Below, one piece after another: positions 32,586 to 43,038 of a DNA stretch of 64,000 nucleotides. The stretch is taken from contig JADDMT010000045.1 of NCBI GenBank assembly GCA_021401465.1, positions 186,001 to 250,000 of the forward strand, read 5' to 3'. Under the pieces are notes generated by a model. The model was given only the letters and a program-made list of their open reading frames with translations, did no database searches and was not told the DNA's origin. Every line of letters starts with the position of its first letter. The first letter of the stretch is position 1. This DNA comes from Teratosphaeria epicoccoides. Taxonomy: Eukaryota; Ascomycota; Dothideomycetes; Mycosphaerellales; Teratosphaeriaceae. A program made the position numbers and the translations under genes.

Positions 32586-35500
32586 TCACACCTCCCATTT
32601 CCCATGATGGTACCCCATCTCCGCATCCTCAGAGATGGGCGACGGAAGCTTCAAGAAAGTGTGCTTCCCCAGGCTGATCCTTCTCTTGACCGGCTCGGGC
32701 GACTGCTTCCTCACCAACTCATGACCCAGGACACCACGCTCCCAAATCAATTCGCACTGTTCGCACAGCAACACAGACTGTATCGACTCATCGTTCTGCA
32801 GGACCTTGACAGGCTGCAAGCATCTGAAGCAAGCGAAACCGCACGATTCGCACAACCCTTGCTGCTCACGGACAGGCGCGGAGCAGGCGCTGCACCGTCC
32901 CTTGAAGCTGGCTTTGATAGAAGCCACCCGCTGCCTGCACATGTTTTTGAAGTGCGCCTTCATATGGCTTGACGATTTGGAAGTGGTAGTACAATGCGTG
33001 CACTTGCCAGCTAGACCAGCTTTGAACAGGTCGCTGCAGGTCATGTCCTCCCAATCTTTCGAGACACCAACGAGTGCTTGCAACGCTCCAGGTATACGTT
33101 GCTCGGATCTGCGGCTGTCCGCATGAACGCCAATGTCGCTGTCGTCGTTGGGCAAATACGCGCACCCGAGCGTGCACCTGTCACGTCCATAAATTTTTTG
33201 AAGATGCTCCAGCTGTGCTTCGGCCTCGCGGAACGCCTTTTGAGTCTCTGCAGCTGCTTTCTGCAATTTTTCAGCGTCATCGTGTCGAGCTTCAAGACGG
33301 GTCCAGGCATCCTGAGCCGCTCTAACTCGCGCATCTGCGGCTTCTGCTTCAGCAAGATTGTCAGTCCCATCGATGGCCATTTGGCGATGAATTGCGTGTT
33401 GAGCGTTATCGGCTTCGTTCAGATCATCTTGGACACGGGCCCAGTCATCTGCAGATGGCTTGTAAAAAGGTCCATGGTAGCTTGGCCCCTGGACAGCCTG
33501 ACGAATGGGCATGCTACCCATTGGCCGCAGAACAATCTGCTTGGTCTCCAACAGCTCCTGTGCGGCACCAAAGGATGGCGCTTGGGTCCGTGACCGCGGA
33601 GCTTTGTGCAGCTTGAATTTAGTGGATGCTCGTGCGTTGCCGTCCTCCTCCCCGTCCTCGCCATGACCAAGACTGAGCAGGTGGATGCGGCCACACTCCT
33701 CGCCAACAAGTAAATCACGGAAGTCGTGATTGAACGCGCCAGACATGATGGCCGTCTGGAAAGTTGCGACATCTTTCACAAGGGCTTGCCCTGGTGAGCT
33801 GTATGGATTCCAGACTTTGACCACACCGTCGGAGGACCCAGTGTAAAGACGTGAACTAGTAGCACCCCAAGACAGGAAGCGCACTCCAGTGTCTGCAAGC
33901 TCGCGGTCACGGTCGTGGTCCAACACATTCAGACTATCACCATGTCCGAGAATATGGAGTGGTCTCTGGTGGTTACTTGCGAAGCGTTGGTCCCAGACGT
34001 ACACCCTGCCATCCGTTGCACCTGCGGCGATCAGGTTGGTGTCATGGGGACAGTACAGAAGGTCGTTGATGTCACGGGCAGGGCAGTCCCATTGTAAGAC
34101 CTGCCGTCCTCGATTTTGGTCAGGAGCATAGCACTGTATGACGCTCCGTGTGCTCCGACTTTTGTTGGGGCCAGCACTCGGCGTGCTTGCGACAGCGAAT
34201 GCAGTTGAGGTAGACGACGGCGCAGGATTCCATGCCACATCGAAGACGTTGCGAGTTGAAGTGCTAAGTTCCCAGCGCGTTCCAGACTCAGCATCCCACA
34301 GCGCAGTCTCACCAGCTGTATCGTCGTTGTTGTCGCTCGAAAAGCCAGCAAGGAGAAAGTTACGGTGGTGATATGCTATGCCCCACTTGATGGACGATGG
34401 ATATAGTAGTGGTGCGGAAAGGGAGTCGGTACTCGGCGACAAGCACCATTTCTGCGACCACGTTTGAGGCTGGCAGTCAAGCACCTGAATCGATCCTTCA
34501 GGGATGTGGCATCCAGTTGCAACAAATCCGTCATTGCTAATTGACAGCAGATCGACTGATGCAGGATGATTGATCTCATAGCAGCATTTGGCCACCCCAG
34601 TTTCAAGGTGGTACATTCGCAACTTTTTATCACTGCCGGCAGAGTAAAGGCTTTGACCATTCGGTGAGAATGCAGCTGCTGCAACCGTCAAGAACAATCG
34701 TGGGTCTTGAGATTCGCGCATAGAATGTAATGCATTTGGGTTGTCCGCAGACTCAATAAGTGGTCTAGGCACATGGTGCTCTGGCAGCTCCCGGAGATCA
34801 CCCTCGACAGAATCACCAATGACCAGGTTAAGACCTGAATTGTACTGCATGCTTCGGTCGTCAGATACAGCAATTGAGCTCGCAACGAATTGTCTCCCAC
34901 CAGCCGCCCATGCAAGGCAAGTGACATCGCCACAAGTGCTTTCGAAGTGACGATGAGGTTGATAGCCATCAAGGACTTGGTCCTTGAGTCCGTCGGATAC
35001 GCCCCGGACGCGCCCTAGTTGCCGCCGATGCAGGAGCTTAGTGAGTGAATGCCGATGCTGCTTTGCTGAAGGCTGCAAGGAGACTTCGGGCGTCGTTTGC
35101 AGCACAATGTCTTGCACTTCTTCAGTCTCGAGGTCAAATATGTGTTTGTTTGCGACCTCGCTCCAAGACACAAAGCCGTCCATCGCAGCGGCGCCGGCGC
35201 CGGTTCGTCTTTGACGGACAGGTCGTCGAACTTCAGCTTCCTCTTGCGACGGTAGTGGCTGCGCATGCTGTGCATGTTGCACGACTTGCCGCGGCGGCAA
35301 GGAACCCGAGCAATCCACCTCGCCACGATTCTTGATTTTGGCAGAGTAGCGGAATCCTAATGCGCCCTCAGTCCGACCTGGGAAGTACTCTGCGATCTCG
35401 CGCCATGGTAGACCTTCGACTTCTTTTAACCTAGCGAGTAGCGAGTCCTCTGCGGGCGTAAAACGAGCACCGTGCCCGCCAGCTGGAGACTCACCGTGCA

Positions 35501-36707
35501 ACACCGCTATCGCGGGCGGCCGTGGAACGCGAGACTGTGCCATACGAGCCTGTTCCTGTGCTTGTGCCTTTGAGGATTGCTGTAAAGGCAGACTCGAGCG
35601 GTGAGGGTGCTGCCCATTGCCCCTAGGAGTTGCAGTTGGAGGCAACGCTGACCCTTGCGAGCTGCCGCGGTGTTCGAGGATGCTCCGTCGCTCCGTAAGT
35701 TGCAGCTGCGGCACTGGAGGGCGCTGCGTTTGTGGCGTTGATTGCACTGCAGCTCTGGCTAGACCCTTGCCTTTAACCCTCACGCAGAAGCGCGTCTGCA
35801 GTGAGCCCTTTGTCCGTCCAGGGAAGTAAGGCAAGATCTGGTTCCATGAAAGATTGTCCACCTCCCTCAATTGAGCGAGCAAGATGTCATGCTCTGGAAG
35901 GAATGGTGCACCGCTTGAGCTTTGGACTGGCTGGGCGACCGGCGGCTCATGGAGCGTCGGAGATCCTGCATCTCGCGATTGATCGTGACGCCAAAGGGAT
36001 TCATTGAAATGTGGTCGCCCTGAAGCCCTGCCGCTGATCTTTTGCCGCTTGAAAGGTCGCATATCGGCAGCTTCGGCTTCGGCTTGCGCGGGCGGCAGGG
36101 CGGGCACTGTCCTTGATCCAGCTGCCTCGGCATCATCTGAGCCAGTCGAGTCTTCCACAATGGCAATCTGTGGTTCAGAGTGCACCATGCGTCCTTGAGA
36201 AGTCCCTCGCCGACTGATCGGACTTGGCGGCGTCAACGGAACGCCGTTCTGCGGAGCTGGTCCCACAGCTGGCCTACCGTGACCAGCGCTGCTGCGCCTT
36301 TCGAGCTCTTTGGCGTGGTACCTAAGAAATCCTCGGCTGCGAGCTTCTGCGTCGTCGTCCTGCTTTGCATCGGCCGCGTGCGGGGACATGTTGTTCGCTG
36401 AAGTGCTGCTCTTGTGAGCCTGCGCCTGCATGCGACGAGGGCTACTGCCCTGGATGGCTCTGTCTCCTTGTCTTCTGGCCTGCGGGTGGGCATCCTCTTC
36501 CACGGTTGTTGTTGCACTGTCATGGCCAACAGGGGCGCGATCACGTTGTCCACGGCCCGCCCCGGCGTCAATCTTGGGTGATGCGTTTGGAGCTGGCTTC
36601 AACATGCGCGGCTGCAAGTTCTGCGGTGCCGTATGTGCCGCCTTGGTTGGAGTCACCTCTCCTGCGTCGGAGTCAGACACCAAATCTATTATCACGTCCG
36701 CCTGCAT
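32586..36707 (-). CDS. Large nuclear-type protein: SIM, two SANT/Myb-like domains, WD40 repeats, C-terminal Cys-rich zinc module
   Basis: A single frame of 1373 residues. The N-terminus begins MQADVIIDLVSDSDAGE; VIIDL followed by acidic/Ser residues is a classic SUMO-interacting motif, and a second (IAIVEDSTGSDD) lies near residue 180. A long disordered region follows, then two SANT/Myb-like repeats: residues about 275-315 (DILLAQLREVDNLSWNQILP, YFPGRTKGSLQTRFCVRVKG) and about 420-465 (DSLLARLKEVEGLPWREIAE, YFPGRTEGALGFRYSAKIKN). WD40 repeats occupy about 590-1010 (YSAGSDKKLRMYH, AAGATDGRVYVWDQRF, YTGSSDGVVKVWNPY). A coiled coil follows, then a Cys-rich tail (CTHCTTTSKSSSHMKAHFKN, CSACSAPV, CESCGFACFRCLQ, CEQCELIW). 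This suggests a chromatin or DCAF-type scaffold; a heterochromatin DCAF such as DIM-9/Raf1 is one possibility but is not shown. Confidence 0.85.
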   Translation of the reverse strand: MQADVIIDLVSDSDAGEVTPTKAAHTAPQNLQPRMLKPAPNASPKIDAGAGRGQRDRAPVGHDSATTTVEEDAHPQARRQGDRAIQGSSPRRMQAQAHKSSTSANNMSPHAADAKQDDDAEARSRGFLRYHAKELERRSSAGHGRPAVGPAPQNGVPLTPPSPISRRGTSQGRMVHSEPQIAIVEDSTGSDDAEAAGSRTVPALPPAQAEAEAADMRPFKRQKISGRASGRPHFNESLWRHDQSRDAGSPTLHEPPVAQPVQSSSGAPFLPEHDILLAQLREVDNLSWNQILPYFPGRTKGSLQTRFCVRVKGKGLARAAVQSTPQTQRPPVPQLQLTERRSILEHRGSSQGSALPPTATPRGNGQHPHRSSLPLQQSSKAQAQEQARMAQSRVPRPPAIAVLHGESPAGGHGARFTPAEDSLLARLKEVEGLPWREIAEYFPGRTEGALGFRYSAKIKNRGEVDCSGSLPPRQVVQHAQHAQPLPSQEEAEVRRPVRQRRTGAGAAAMDGFVSWSEVANKHIFDLETEEVQDIVLQTTPEVSLQPSAKQHRHSLTKLLHRRQLGRVRGVSDGLKDQVLDGYQPHRHFESTCGDVTCLAWAAGGRQFVASSIAVSDDRSMQYNSGLNLVIGDSVEGDLRELPEHHVPRPLIESADNPNALHSMRESQDPRLFLTVAAAAFSPNGQSLYSAGSDKKLRMYHLETGVAKCCYEINHPASVDLLSISNDGFVATGCHIPEGSIQVLDCQPQTWSQKWCLSPSTDSLSAPLLYPSSIKWGIAYHHRNFLLAGFSSDNNDDTAGETALWDAESGTRWELSTSTRNVFDVAWNPAPSSTSTAFAVASTPSAGPNKSRSTRSVIQCYAPDQNRGRQVLQWDCPARDINDLLYCPHDTNLIAAGATDGRVYVWDQRFASNHQRPLHILGHGDSLNVLDHDRDRELADTGVRFLSWGATSSRLYTGSSDGVVKVWNPYSSPGQALVKDVATFQTAIMSGAFNHDFRDLLVGEECGRIHLLSLGHGEDGEEDGNARASTKFKLHKAPRSRTQAPSFGAAQELLETKQIVLRPMGSMPIRQAVQGPSYHGPFYKPSADDWARVQDDLNEADNAQHAIHRQMAIDGTDNLAEAEAADARVRAAQDAWTRLEARHDDAEKLQKAAAETQKAFREAEAQLEHLQKIYGRDRCTLGCAYLPNDDSDIGVHADSRRSEQRIPGALQALVGVSKDWEDMTCSDLFKAGLAGKCTHCTTTSKSSSHMKAHFKNMCRQRVASIKASFKGRCSACSAPVREQQGLCESCGFACFRCLQPVKVLQNDESIQSVLLCEQCELIWERGVLGHELVRKQSPEPVKRRISLGKHTFLKLPSPISEDAEMGYHHGKWEV

Positions 36708-38511
36708 CGCGATGGTGTTGCAGCGCGGTCATGCCAATCATCATGTCCTCCAGGTGAGATCAGCACATCTTTCTCACGTGCCGCCGGCGGTACAACCCTC
36801 ACGCACTGATGAGCCGTGAGCACTGCCAAGGAGGCGGATTCGAGACGCGCGAGAAGGTCGCGCTCGCGTAGAGTGCGACATGACTCAAGCACCATGACGA
36901 GGGCGGGAGCAGCCGTCGTATGCAAGAAAGCTTTCACGAGTCTCTCGAATCCATTCCGGGTTTGCTCGATGATCCCGCTGCAGAGCTGGAGGTGGTTCAT
37001 AACGCTGACAGTCCATTGCCTAATAAGACACTGGCAGTCACATACCCCTCCGGCCTGCACGACGCGACAAACCTCACGGGCGTGCACAAGTACACGGCTT
37101 GTCACCAGGCCCCCTCTGATCCTTGTAACACGCACTCCGGCCTTATTTGGTCGAAGCTGGGTCCGCTTCAGCACACCCTTGAAGCTGACTAGGGCTGTTG
37201 CGAGCGACAACAATCTCGCGAAAATGGGGGTGGTCAGGAAGTTCATCCTGAGACAGCTGATGGCTCTAGTAGAGGGACGGAGCGGTGGCGAAATGTCGTT
37301 ATGCAGTGAAAGTAGAGTCAAAGACGGGAAGGACGAGGTGTGAGAGCCGTGGCATTGACAGCCGAAGTCACAAGACAACAAGATGAACAAGAAAGAAGAC
37401 AGGGAAGAAAGGAAGTGCTTCTTCTTCTTCTTCTTCTCCTCCACAGACCGCACTAGCACGGGTTACTTCGGCACCTCTCGTAATGTCAAAGGCATTTGTG
37501 AACCCCCTCTATGAAGCCTGAACGATTCCTTTGGGAAATCCAAGCCCCCGGGGCCAAAGGGTGTGGAGAGGTGTGCTTTCTTGAATGTTCTGGGAGGTTT
37601 GAAAATTTGCTGCCTTAGAGGCCCGACACGGACGAGACGCGGAAACGGTGAGGAGTCTGCAGTCGTTGGTCAAGCTTGGCAAGGGGACGGTCTCTCATAT
37701 CATGCCTGTGAGGACCCTGCTGTACCGCAGAACAGGTTGGCTTTCGTCCAACTCCTTTCGCAACGGGATTTTCCAATGGCGTTGGCACAAGAATGATCCC
37801 AGCTCAAATGTGGTTGAAGGCGTTTGCTCGTATAGGCCCGCTCTCACTCGGGCACCTTTCCAGAGCTCGCGAGAGAGATAAGAAAGATCTTCACCGCTCG
37901 CCGCCGCAGAGGTAAGTGCAGCTTCGAGTGTTTTTTGGCCAAGGGTTTACTCGTTTGCGGGGCAGGTACTACACATATCCAACGTGTGTACTACGTTTGT
38001 TAAAACCCGTCGGTCAGGTAAGAGCCCGGCGCAGAGACCACAAGTCCGATCCAGGTCGAAGGTCTACTTTCAAGGCATGAAATCTGAGAGCCCTGCGGCC
38101 GGCCTCTAAGCCGTGGGGACCATCGGGCACCGCAGAAGCGCCAGAGGTTGTGCCACGAAGTGACAGTGCTTGACGAGACATAAGGTCGCGATGCCTGGTC
38201 GCGACCGAGGCTGAAGAGGGGCTTCCGATGCATTTGGCCATGAACCCCATGAGCTTCGTACTGAGGTTTGGCCAGAGAAAGCTTTGGAGCCTAGCGCGTG
38301 AGTTCCGCACGTGTCATCGACCGGATACAACCGCTGGGCAGGTCCATGGACGCCGCGAAGTCAAGTGCTCAGTCCAGTATGACGGCGAAGAACTTTCCTA
38401 CAGCCTGCCCTACACAGCTCTTACATGGTATCACACAGCGTCAGAGATTTCCATCCAGATCCCGGAGAACGCCATCGCTATGCCTTCCAAACCACCAATC
38501 CTACCGCCACA
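36708..38511. other. 1.8-kb intergenic region
   Basis: Upstream region of the SANT/WD40 gene and 3' flank of LYS4. ORFs on both strands at 36.7-37.46 kb overlap each other with no family resemblance. A CTT trinucleotide run is at about 37422-37441. No RNA gene is recognised. Confidence 0.45.
37422..37441. repeat. CTT trinucleotide microsatellite
   Basis: Plus strand carries about six uninterrupted CTT units, GAA on the opposite strand, in the presumed promoter/5' UTR of the minus-strand SANT/WD40 gene. Confidence 0.7.
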
Positions 38512-41028
38512 CTACAACTGTTTCCTAACCCACTTCTCCAAGCCGCCCGTTGCAATAATGTCCTGCACATTCGGGGGCAACTCGCCCACCCTCTGCGTCC
38601 ACTCCTGCCCGCCTTCTCCCTCCCTCACCACAACCTGACTCCTCCTGACATCCCACGTAAACGTCCAGCCAGTCCTGACAGTAAGACCCTGCTTCTTCCC
38701 CGGCTTACTTTCTGGAGCCGGTGGCGGCGAGTCGAGCGACTGCTTGTTCTGCGTCGGCTCGGTGATGGGTGCCATGCCCGCCTCACCTGTGGACGGTGGG
38801 GAAGGCGAGAAGACGCTTCGCAATCGAGAGATCAGTTTCGGCACCTCGACACCCATGAGTGCATTATTGATACTGTTCCTCGAGAAGATGTTGCCAAAGG
38901 ATCCAGCAACGACAAGAGGGATGCCCTTGGCCAAAATCGCAGTGGCTGCCTGTTCTCTGCTCGACCCACAGCCAAAGTTGAACCCGGATACTAGAATATC
39001 ACCCTCCTTGGCGATCTTAGCAAAGTCCTTATCGTAGTTTTCCATCGTCACCGTAGCCATCTTGGCGGGGTCAAATGAGAACGCATCGTCATAGGTATAC
39101 TTTCCGGGGTATATGGCGTCGGTATTAACGTTGTCGGCATTGCACCACACAATCTCGCCCGTGACCTTCTCCGGGAAACCAGGGAGAATCTCGGTAAGCG
39201 TAGCTGACTCGTCATTGTCAGCAGTCTGCAGTGGTAGAGCGGTAGCCGCGGATTCGCCTTCAGTCGCGGTGTCGCGCGCAATCTCCTCGCTGCGCTGGAC
39301 AGCCGCTTCAGCGTCCTTGACAAGCTTGTCAAGCGCGTCTTCAATCGTCATAACGCGGTCTTCGTCTCTGATGCCGTCGCCCTCGCCTCTGTGAACGCCC
39401 CTCCAGCCTTCAGGCTTCTCGTACCAGCCCGGGCCGGCGAGCTTGCCTTGCAGCGCTGATGCGGCGACGACTTCAGGGCTACCGAGATAAGCTTTGGCAT
39501 CCGTGCTGCCCATGCGGCCCTTGAAGTTCCGGTTCGAGGCGCTGATACCGACTTCGCCTGGTTCTAGGAGACCCGTGCCGAGACCAATGCACGGTCCGCA
39601 ACCAGAAGGTAAGACCTGCGCGCCGGCGTCGATCAAAGCCTGCCAGTCGCCCTGCTCTTCTGCTGCTTGCTGCTCGGGTATTGATGCAGCCGCAATGTAG
39701 AAGTCGACGCCCTCGGCGATCTTGGGAACCTTGCCATTGGCATCTGCAGCGTTTTTGAAGACGCGTGCTGCGGCCGCGATGTCTGATCGCCGAGAATTGG
39801 TGCACGACACAAGGTAAGCCTTATTGACCTTGATGTTTTGCTCCTCCAGCTCAGCCAGTGGTGTCGCGACTTTGACAGAGTTCGGTCCTGAGACATACGG
39901 CGAGAGCGTCGAGAGGTCCAAGTACAATTCCTTGGCGTATATGGCACCCTTATCAGCAGCCACTGGACTCGCGAGCAGTTGGTCAATCTTCTGATGCGTA
40001 AATCGCTCCGACGTCAGACTCGCTGTCTGCGTGGGTGCCTGAAACATGCTCGCCTCCGTCGCTCTCCACCTCAGCCATCCCTTCAATACGTCGTCAATTG
40101 GAAACAAACCAGACAGCGCACCCCACTCCGTCGTCATATTCGCAATCGCCAACCGGTCATCCACAGGCAGACTCCTCATCGCGCCCGCGTCACCCGTGAA
40201 CTCAATCGCATGATTCAACACCTCATCGTTATTGAACAGCCCACACAACGCCACAATCACATCCTTTCCGGTCACACCCTCCGGTAGTATCCCCGTAAAG
40301 TTCACCCTCGCAATCGGCGGAATCTGCCACCACGTCCTTCCCGTCGCCCAAATACTGGCCGCATCCGTCCTCACCACGGGTGTGCCCAAACACCCAACAC
40401 CGCCATACATGTTGCTATGGCTATCGCTTGCCACTGCCATCGTCCCAGGCCACGCATATCCCTCCTCCACCATGATCTGATGTCCAATGCCTCTCCCCGC
40501 TGGATAAAAGTCCACACCCTGGCTCTTCGCAAACTGCTCGATCTGCTCGTACTTCTTCAAATTCTTCTCGCTCTTGTTCTGCACATCGTGGTCGAGCGTC
40601 ATGACGATCTGATGCGGGTTGTGGATCTTGGAGGCGCCTATGGACATGAATTTGGTCGCAACGGGCCATGAGTTGTCATGCGTCATGCAGTGGTGGGGAG
40701 AGAGGGTAACATAGTCGCCGCTCGTGACAAATTTCCCTTCCGACAGGCCTTGTGAGTAGCGCTGCACAATCTTCTCCGTGAGTGTCTGGGGTGTGGTGGG
40801 TGCTGGTGCTGCACGGCCGAGGATCTCGGGCGCTGTGTTGGCGATTTGAGAGTGGAAGGCGGTGGGCGCTTCGGCCTGACATCTTGCGCTGGAGGAGGAG
40901 AGGTGTCGTGGGCGGTGATGCAAGTATGGCACTGTCGGGATGCCTCTCGTTCTGGTGAGGTCTGCCCGGGGCGCTGCTGTTCGCAGTGTAAGCCTGGAGA
41001 GGCTTCGCGCCGCCCGGGTCGTCGACAT
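38512..41028 (-). CDS. LYS4: Homoaconitase, mitochondrial (lysine biosynthesis)
   Basis: A single 838-residue frame. The enzyme dehydrates/hydrates homocitrate to homoisocitrate in the alpha-aminoadipate pathway in mitochondria using a [4Fe-4S] cluster. The N-terminus is a basic Ser/Arg-rich targeting peptide. Aconitase landmarks: SGDYVTLSPHHCMTHDNSWP, MTLDHDVQNKSEKNLKKYEQ, GVDFYPAGRGIGHQIMVEEG, ASDSHSNMYGGVGCLGTPVV, cluster ligands in LVSCTNSRRSDI and LPSGCGPCIGLGTG, and the swivel domain with FNFGCGSSREQAATAILAKG and VVAGSFGNIFSRNSINNALM. About 50 Pro/Ser-rich residues (PSPPSTGEAGMAP and on) interrupt the C-terminal region before GLTVRTGWTFTWDVRRSQVV, making it longer than usual. This is a diagnostic fungal gene. 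Confidence 0.96.
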   Translation of the reverse strand: MSTTRAARSLSRLTLRTAAPRADLTRTRGIPTVPYLHHRPRHLSSSSARCQAEAPTAFHSQIANTAPEILGRAAPAPTTPQTLTEKIVQRYSQGLSEGKFVTSGDYVTLSPHHCMTHDNSWPVATKFMSIGASKIHNPHQIVMTLDHDVQNKSEKNLKKYEQIEQFAKSQGVDFYPAGRGIGHQIMVEEGYAWPGTMAVASDSHSNMYGGVGCLGTPVVRTDAASIWATGRTWWQIPPIARVNFTGILPEGVTGKDVIVALCGLFNNDEVLNHAIEFTGDAGAMRSLPVDDRLAIANMTTEWGALSGLFPIDDVLKGWLRWRATEASMFQAPTQTASLTSERFTHQKIDQLLASPVAADKGAIYAKELYLDLSTLSPYVSGPNSVKVATPLAELEEQNIKVNKAYLVSCTNSRRSDIAAAARVFKNAADANGKVPKIAEGVDFYIAAASIPEQQAAEEQGDWQALIDAGAQVLPSGCGPCIGLGTGLLEPGEVGISASNRNFKGRMGSTDAKAYLGSPEVVAASALQGKLAGPGWYEKPEGWRGVHRGEGDGIRDEDRVMTIEDALDKLVKDAEAAVQRSEEIARDTATEGESAATALPLQTADNDESATLTEILPGFPEKVTGEIVWCNADNVNTDAIYPGKYTYDDAFSFDPAKMATVTMENYDKDFAKIAKEGDILVSGFNFGCGSSREQAATAILAKGIPLVVAGSFGNIFSRNSINNALMGVEVPKLISRLRSVFSPSPPSTGEAGMAPITEPTQNKQSLDSPPPAPESKPGKKQGLTVRTGWTFTWDVRRSQVVVREGEGGQEWTQRVGELPPNVQDIIATGGLEKWVRKQL

Positions 41029-41460
41029 TGCGGATGCGCTGTATGCGCAGGTCTCTCCTAGCTGCTCATGTGGTACAAGCTCCTCCTCCTGGCGCGATTG
41101 CTGGTGTCCGTATGGCAGTTTGATCTTTCTGGATGATTACTACTACCGCGTGTCATTGGACAGCCCAAAACTTCGTGCGGCAAAGCGATGTCGGAGCCGA
41201 GGCAATGCACCTGGCCATGCACAGCAAGATATCAGTCTTCCTGTCGGTGTAATACATACGCAGAAGCCGCACAAGACCGGCCAGACAGATGTCAACGTCA
41301 CGACAATGGCATCGTTGACATCACTTGATACCGAGACCCGTGAGCCATGCCCAGCGTGCCCATCGGGCTGTTTCTATGTGCACTTCTATCCACCAACGCC
41401 TCGCTAAGAACCACCGCCCATTTCGCCCACATCGTCCCGAGAGAGCCTCAGCACGATACC

Positions 41461-42723
41461 CTACTTGCCACCTTGCTCCTTTGCAAAGTCTTGAAGATAC
41501 GTTGCCAGCTTTTCTGCGGCGTTCACAGGCACCGCGTTGTAGTTGCTCGCTCGGATTCCTCCCACGCTCCTGTGTCCCTTCAGACCCAATAGCCCCTTAT
41601 GTTCAGCACCCTTTAAGAATGTTTTCTCGACCTCCGCGTCTCCACCCTTGATTCTGAAACAAATGTTCATCCGACTCCTCACGGACTTGTCCGGCACGAC
41701 CTGGTAGACCTCCGGATTTTCATCCAGCACTCCATATAGCAGCTTAGCCTTGTGATCAGATTCCGACTGCTGCGCAGCAATCCTCGGATGTTTGTCCACC
41801 GGCGACTGATCCAGGAGCCGTTGCATGACTTGCCCAGCGATCCAGACATCAAAGATCGGCAAAGTATTGTAGAGGCTATTGTTCTTCGCGACAGTCGGCC
41901 AATCCAAGACGACTGGTCCAACGGACAGCCCAAGCTTGCGGAGGAGTTTCGAGTCCGCCATCTCAGCGTGAGGAGGCAGGACGCGGTTCGAGACGATAGC
42001 GAGGGTGATACCTGTGGTTCCTATATTTTTCTGTGCGCCGCCGAAGATGGCGGCGTGCCTTCGCACGTCGACTGGCCGAGAGAGGAAGTTGGAGGACATG
42101 TCTGCGATAAGATTCTCTCCCTCGGGTGCTTGAGGGAATTCCACGCCGTCGACGGTCTCGTTGTCGCAATAGTAGGTCATGGCGACATATTCCTTTGTCT
42201 TGCTATGTGTCCACGTCTCCTTGCCTGGGATTACTCCAAACTTACCATCCCTTGCTTTCCTCGCGTCGGTCACAATATTGACGTGTTCAGTCCCCACTAA
42301 TCTCGCCGCTTCCTGGCTGGCCTTCAAACTCCACGAGCCCGTGACGAAGTAGTCCAGTCTCAGTTTCCCGACCTCGTCATTGAGACCTTGTTGTTTCCTC
42401 TTTGCTAGACCAGCGAGCCACACGGAGATCATGTGATAAACCACAGCGCTGAATTCTCCACTGCCTCCACCCTGTAAGAAAAGGACTTGGTAGCCATCAG
42501 GACCATCCAGGTCGGGGATATCTAGCAATGTTCGTAGGGCCTTCTGGGTATGTGCGAGAATGGTATTGGCTTCGGAACTGCGATGCGAGATTTCTGTTAT
42601 GCCAATGCCTGAGTCGTTGTAACTCAGGAGGACTTTGGAGGCTTCTTCAAGGACAGGAGTAGGCAGAGGCGCGGGCCCAGCTCCGAAGTAGTGGACGTCT
42701 TCTCTTGATGGCATGACTTCCAA
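41461..42723 (-). CDS. SER1: Phosphoserine aminotransferase
   Basis: A single 420-residue frame (MEVMPSREDVHYFGAGPAPL); the second Met (MPSRED) is an alternative start. The PLP enzyme converts 3-phosphohydroxypyruvate and glutamate to phosphoserine and 2-oxoglutarate in cytosolic serine biosynthesis. Visible: PAPLPTPVLEEASKVLLSYN, GIGITEISHRSSEANTILAH, VLFLQGGGSGEFSAVVYHMI, NLIADMSSNFLSRPVDVRRH, the PLP-lysine block AAIFGGAQKNIGTTGITLAI, and the C-terminal KGLLGLKGHRSVGGIRASNY with Arg/His substrate-binding residues. All conserved parts are present, so the gene looks intact. Confidence 0.96.
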   Translation of the reverse strand: MEVMPSREDVHYFGAGPAPLPTPVLEEASKVLLSYNDSGIGITEISHRSSEANTILAHTQKALRTLLDIPDLDGPDGYQVLFLQGGGSGEFSAVVYHMISVWLAGLAKRKQQGLNDEVGKLRLDYFVTGSWSLKASQEAARLVGTEHVNIVTDARKARDGKFGVIPGKETWTHSKTKEYVAMTYYCDNETVDGVEFPQAPEGENLIADMSSNFLSRPVDVRRHAAIFGGAQKNIGTTGITLAIVSNRVLPPHAEMADSKLLRKLGLSVGPVVLDWPTVAKNNSLYNTLPIFDVWIAGQVMQRLLDQSPVDKHPRIAAQQSESDHKAKLLYGVLDENPEVYQVVPDKSVRSRMNICFRIKGGDAEVEKTFLKGAEHKGLLGLKGHRSVGGIRASNYNAVPVNAAEKLATYLQDFAKEQGGK

Positions 42724-43038
42724 TTTACAGCGGCTCGATGGTCGTCGTGATATATTGTGAAGTTCGATTGAAATCCTTCAGGTCAAACATCATGCTCATT
42801 GCGGGGTTCACCTCGAACAGGGTCCGATGTCGGATTAAAGTTCGTTGAGCGCGCTCGTCTTGGTACCATCCTCATGGGCAGAGACTAGTGAGTATGAGTG
42901 TGATGGCGGCTGATGGAGCTGCTTCTGATGGTGCGTGGTCCGCGTGCGTTGGTTGGGCCTTCGTGGTCCTTCTTTTGACGCCAGGCAGGAGCAGCCACTA
43001 TATGCTCAATGGCCCAGCGAATTTTTCAATGCGAGACC
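42724..43038. other. Short intergenic region
   Basis: Upstream of SER1 and downstream of the WD40 gene. Nothing beyond presumed promoter and 3' UTR is seen. Confidence 0.5.

Noticed and set aside
36692..37459. 255-residue minus ORF (and a competing plus ORF 36816-37343) upstream of the SANT/WD40 gene
   Set aside because: The minus ORF starts in a CTT microsatellite translated as poly-Lys and overlaps the start of the conserved gene; neither frame shows a recognised domain. Could only be revived by transcript data.
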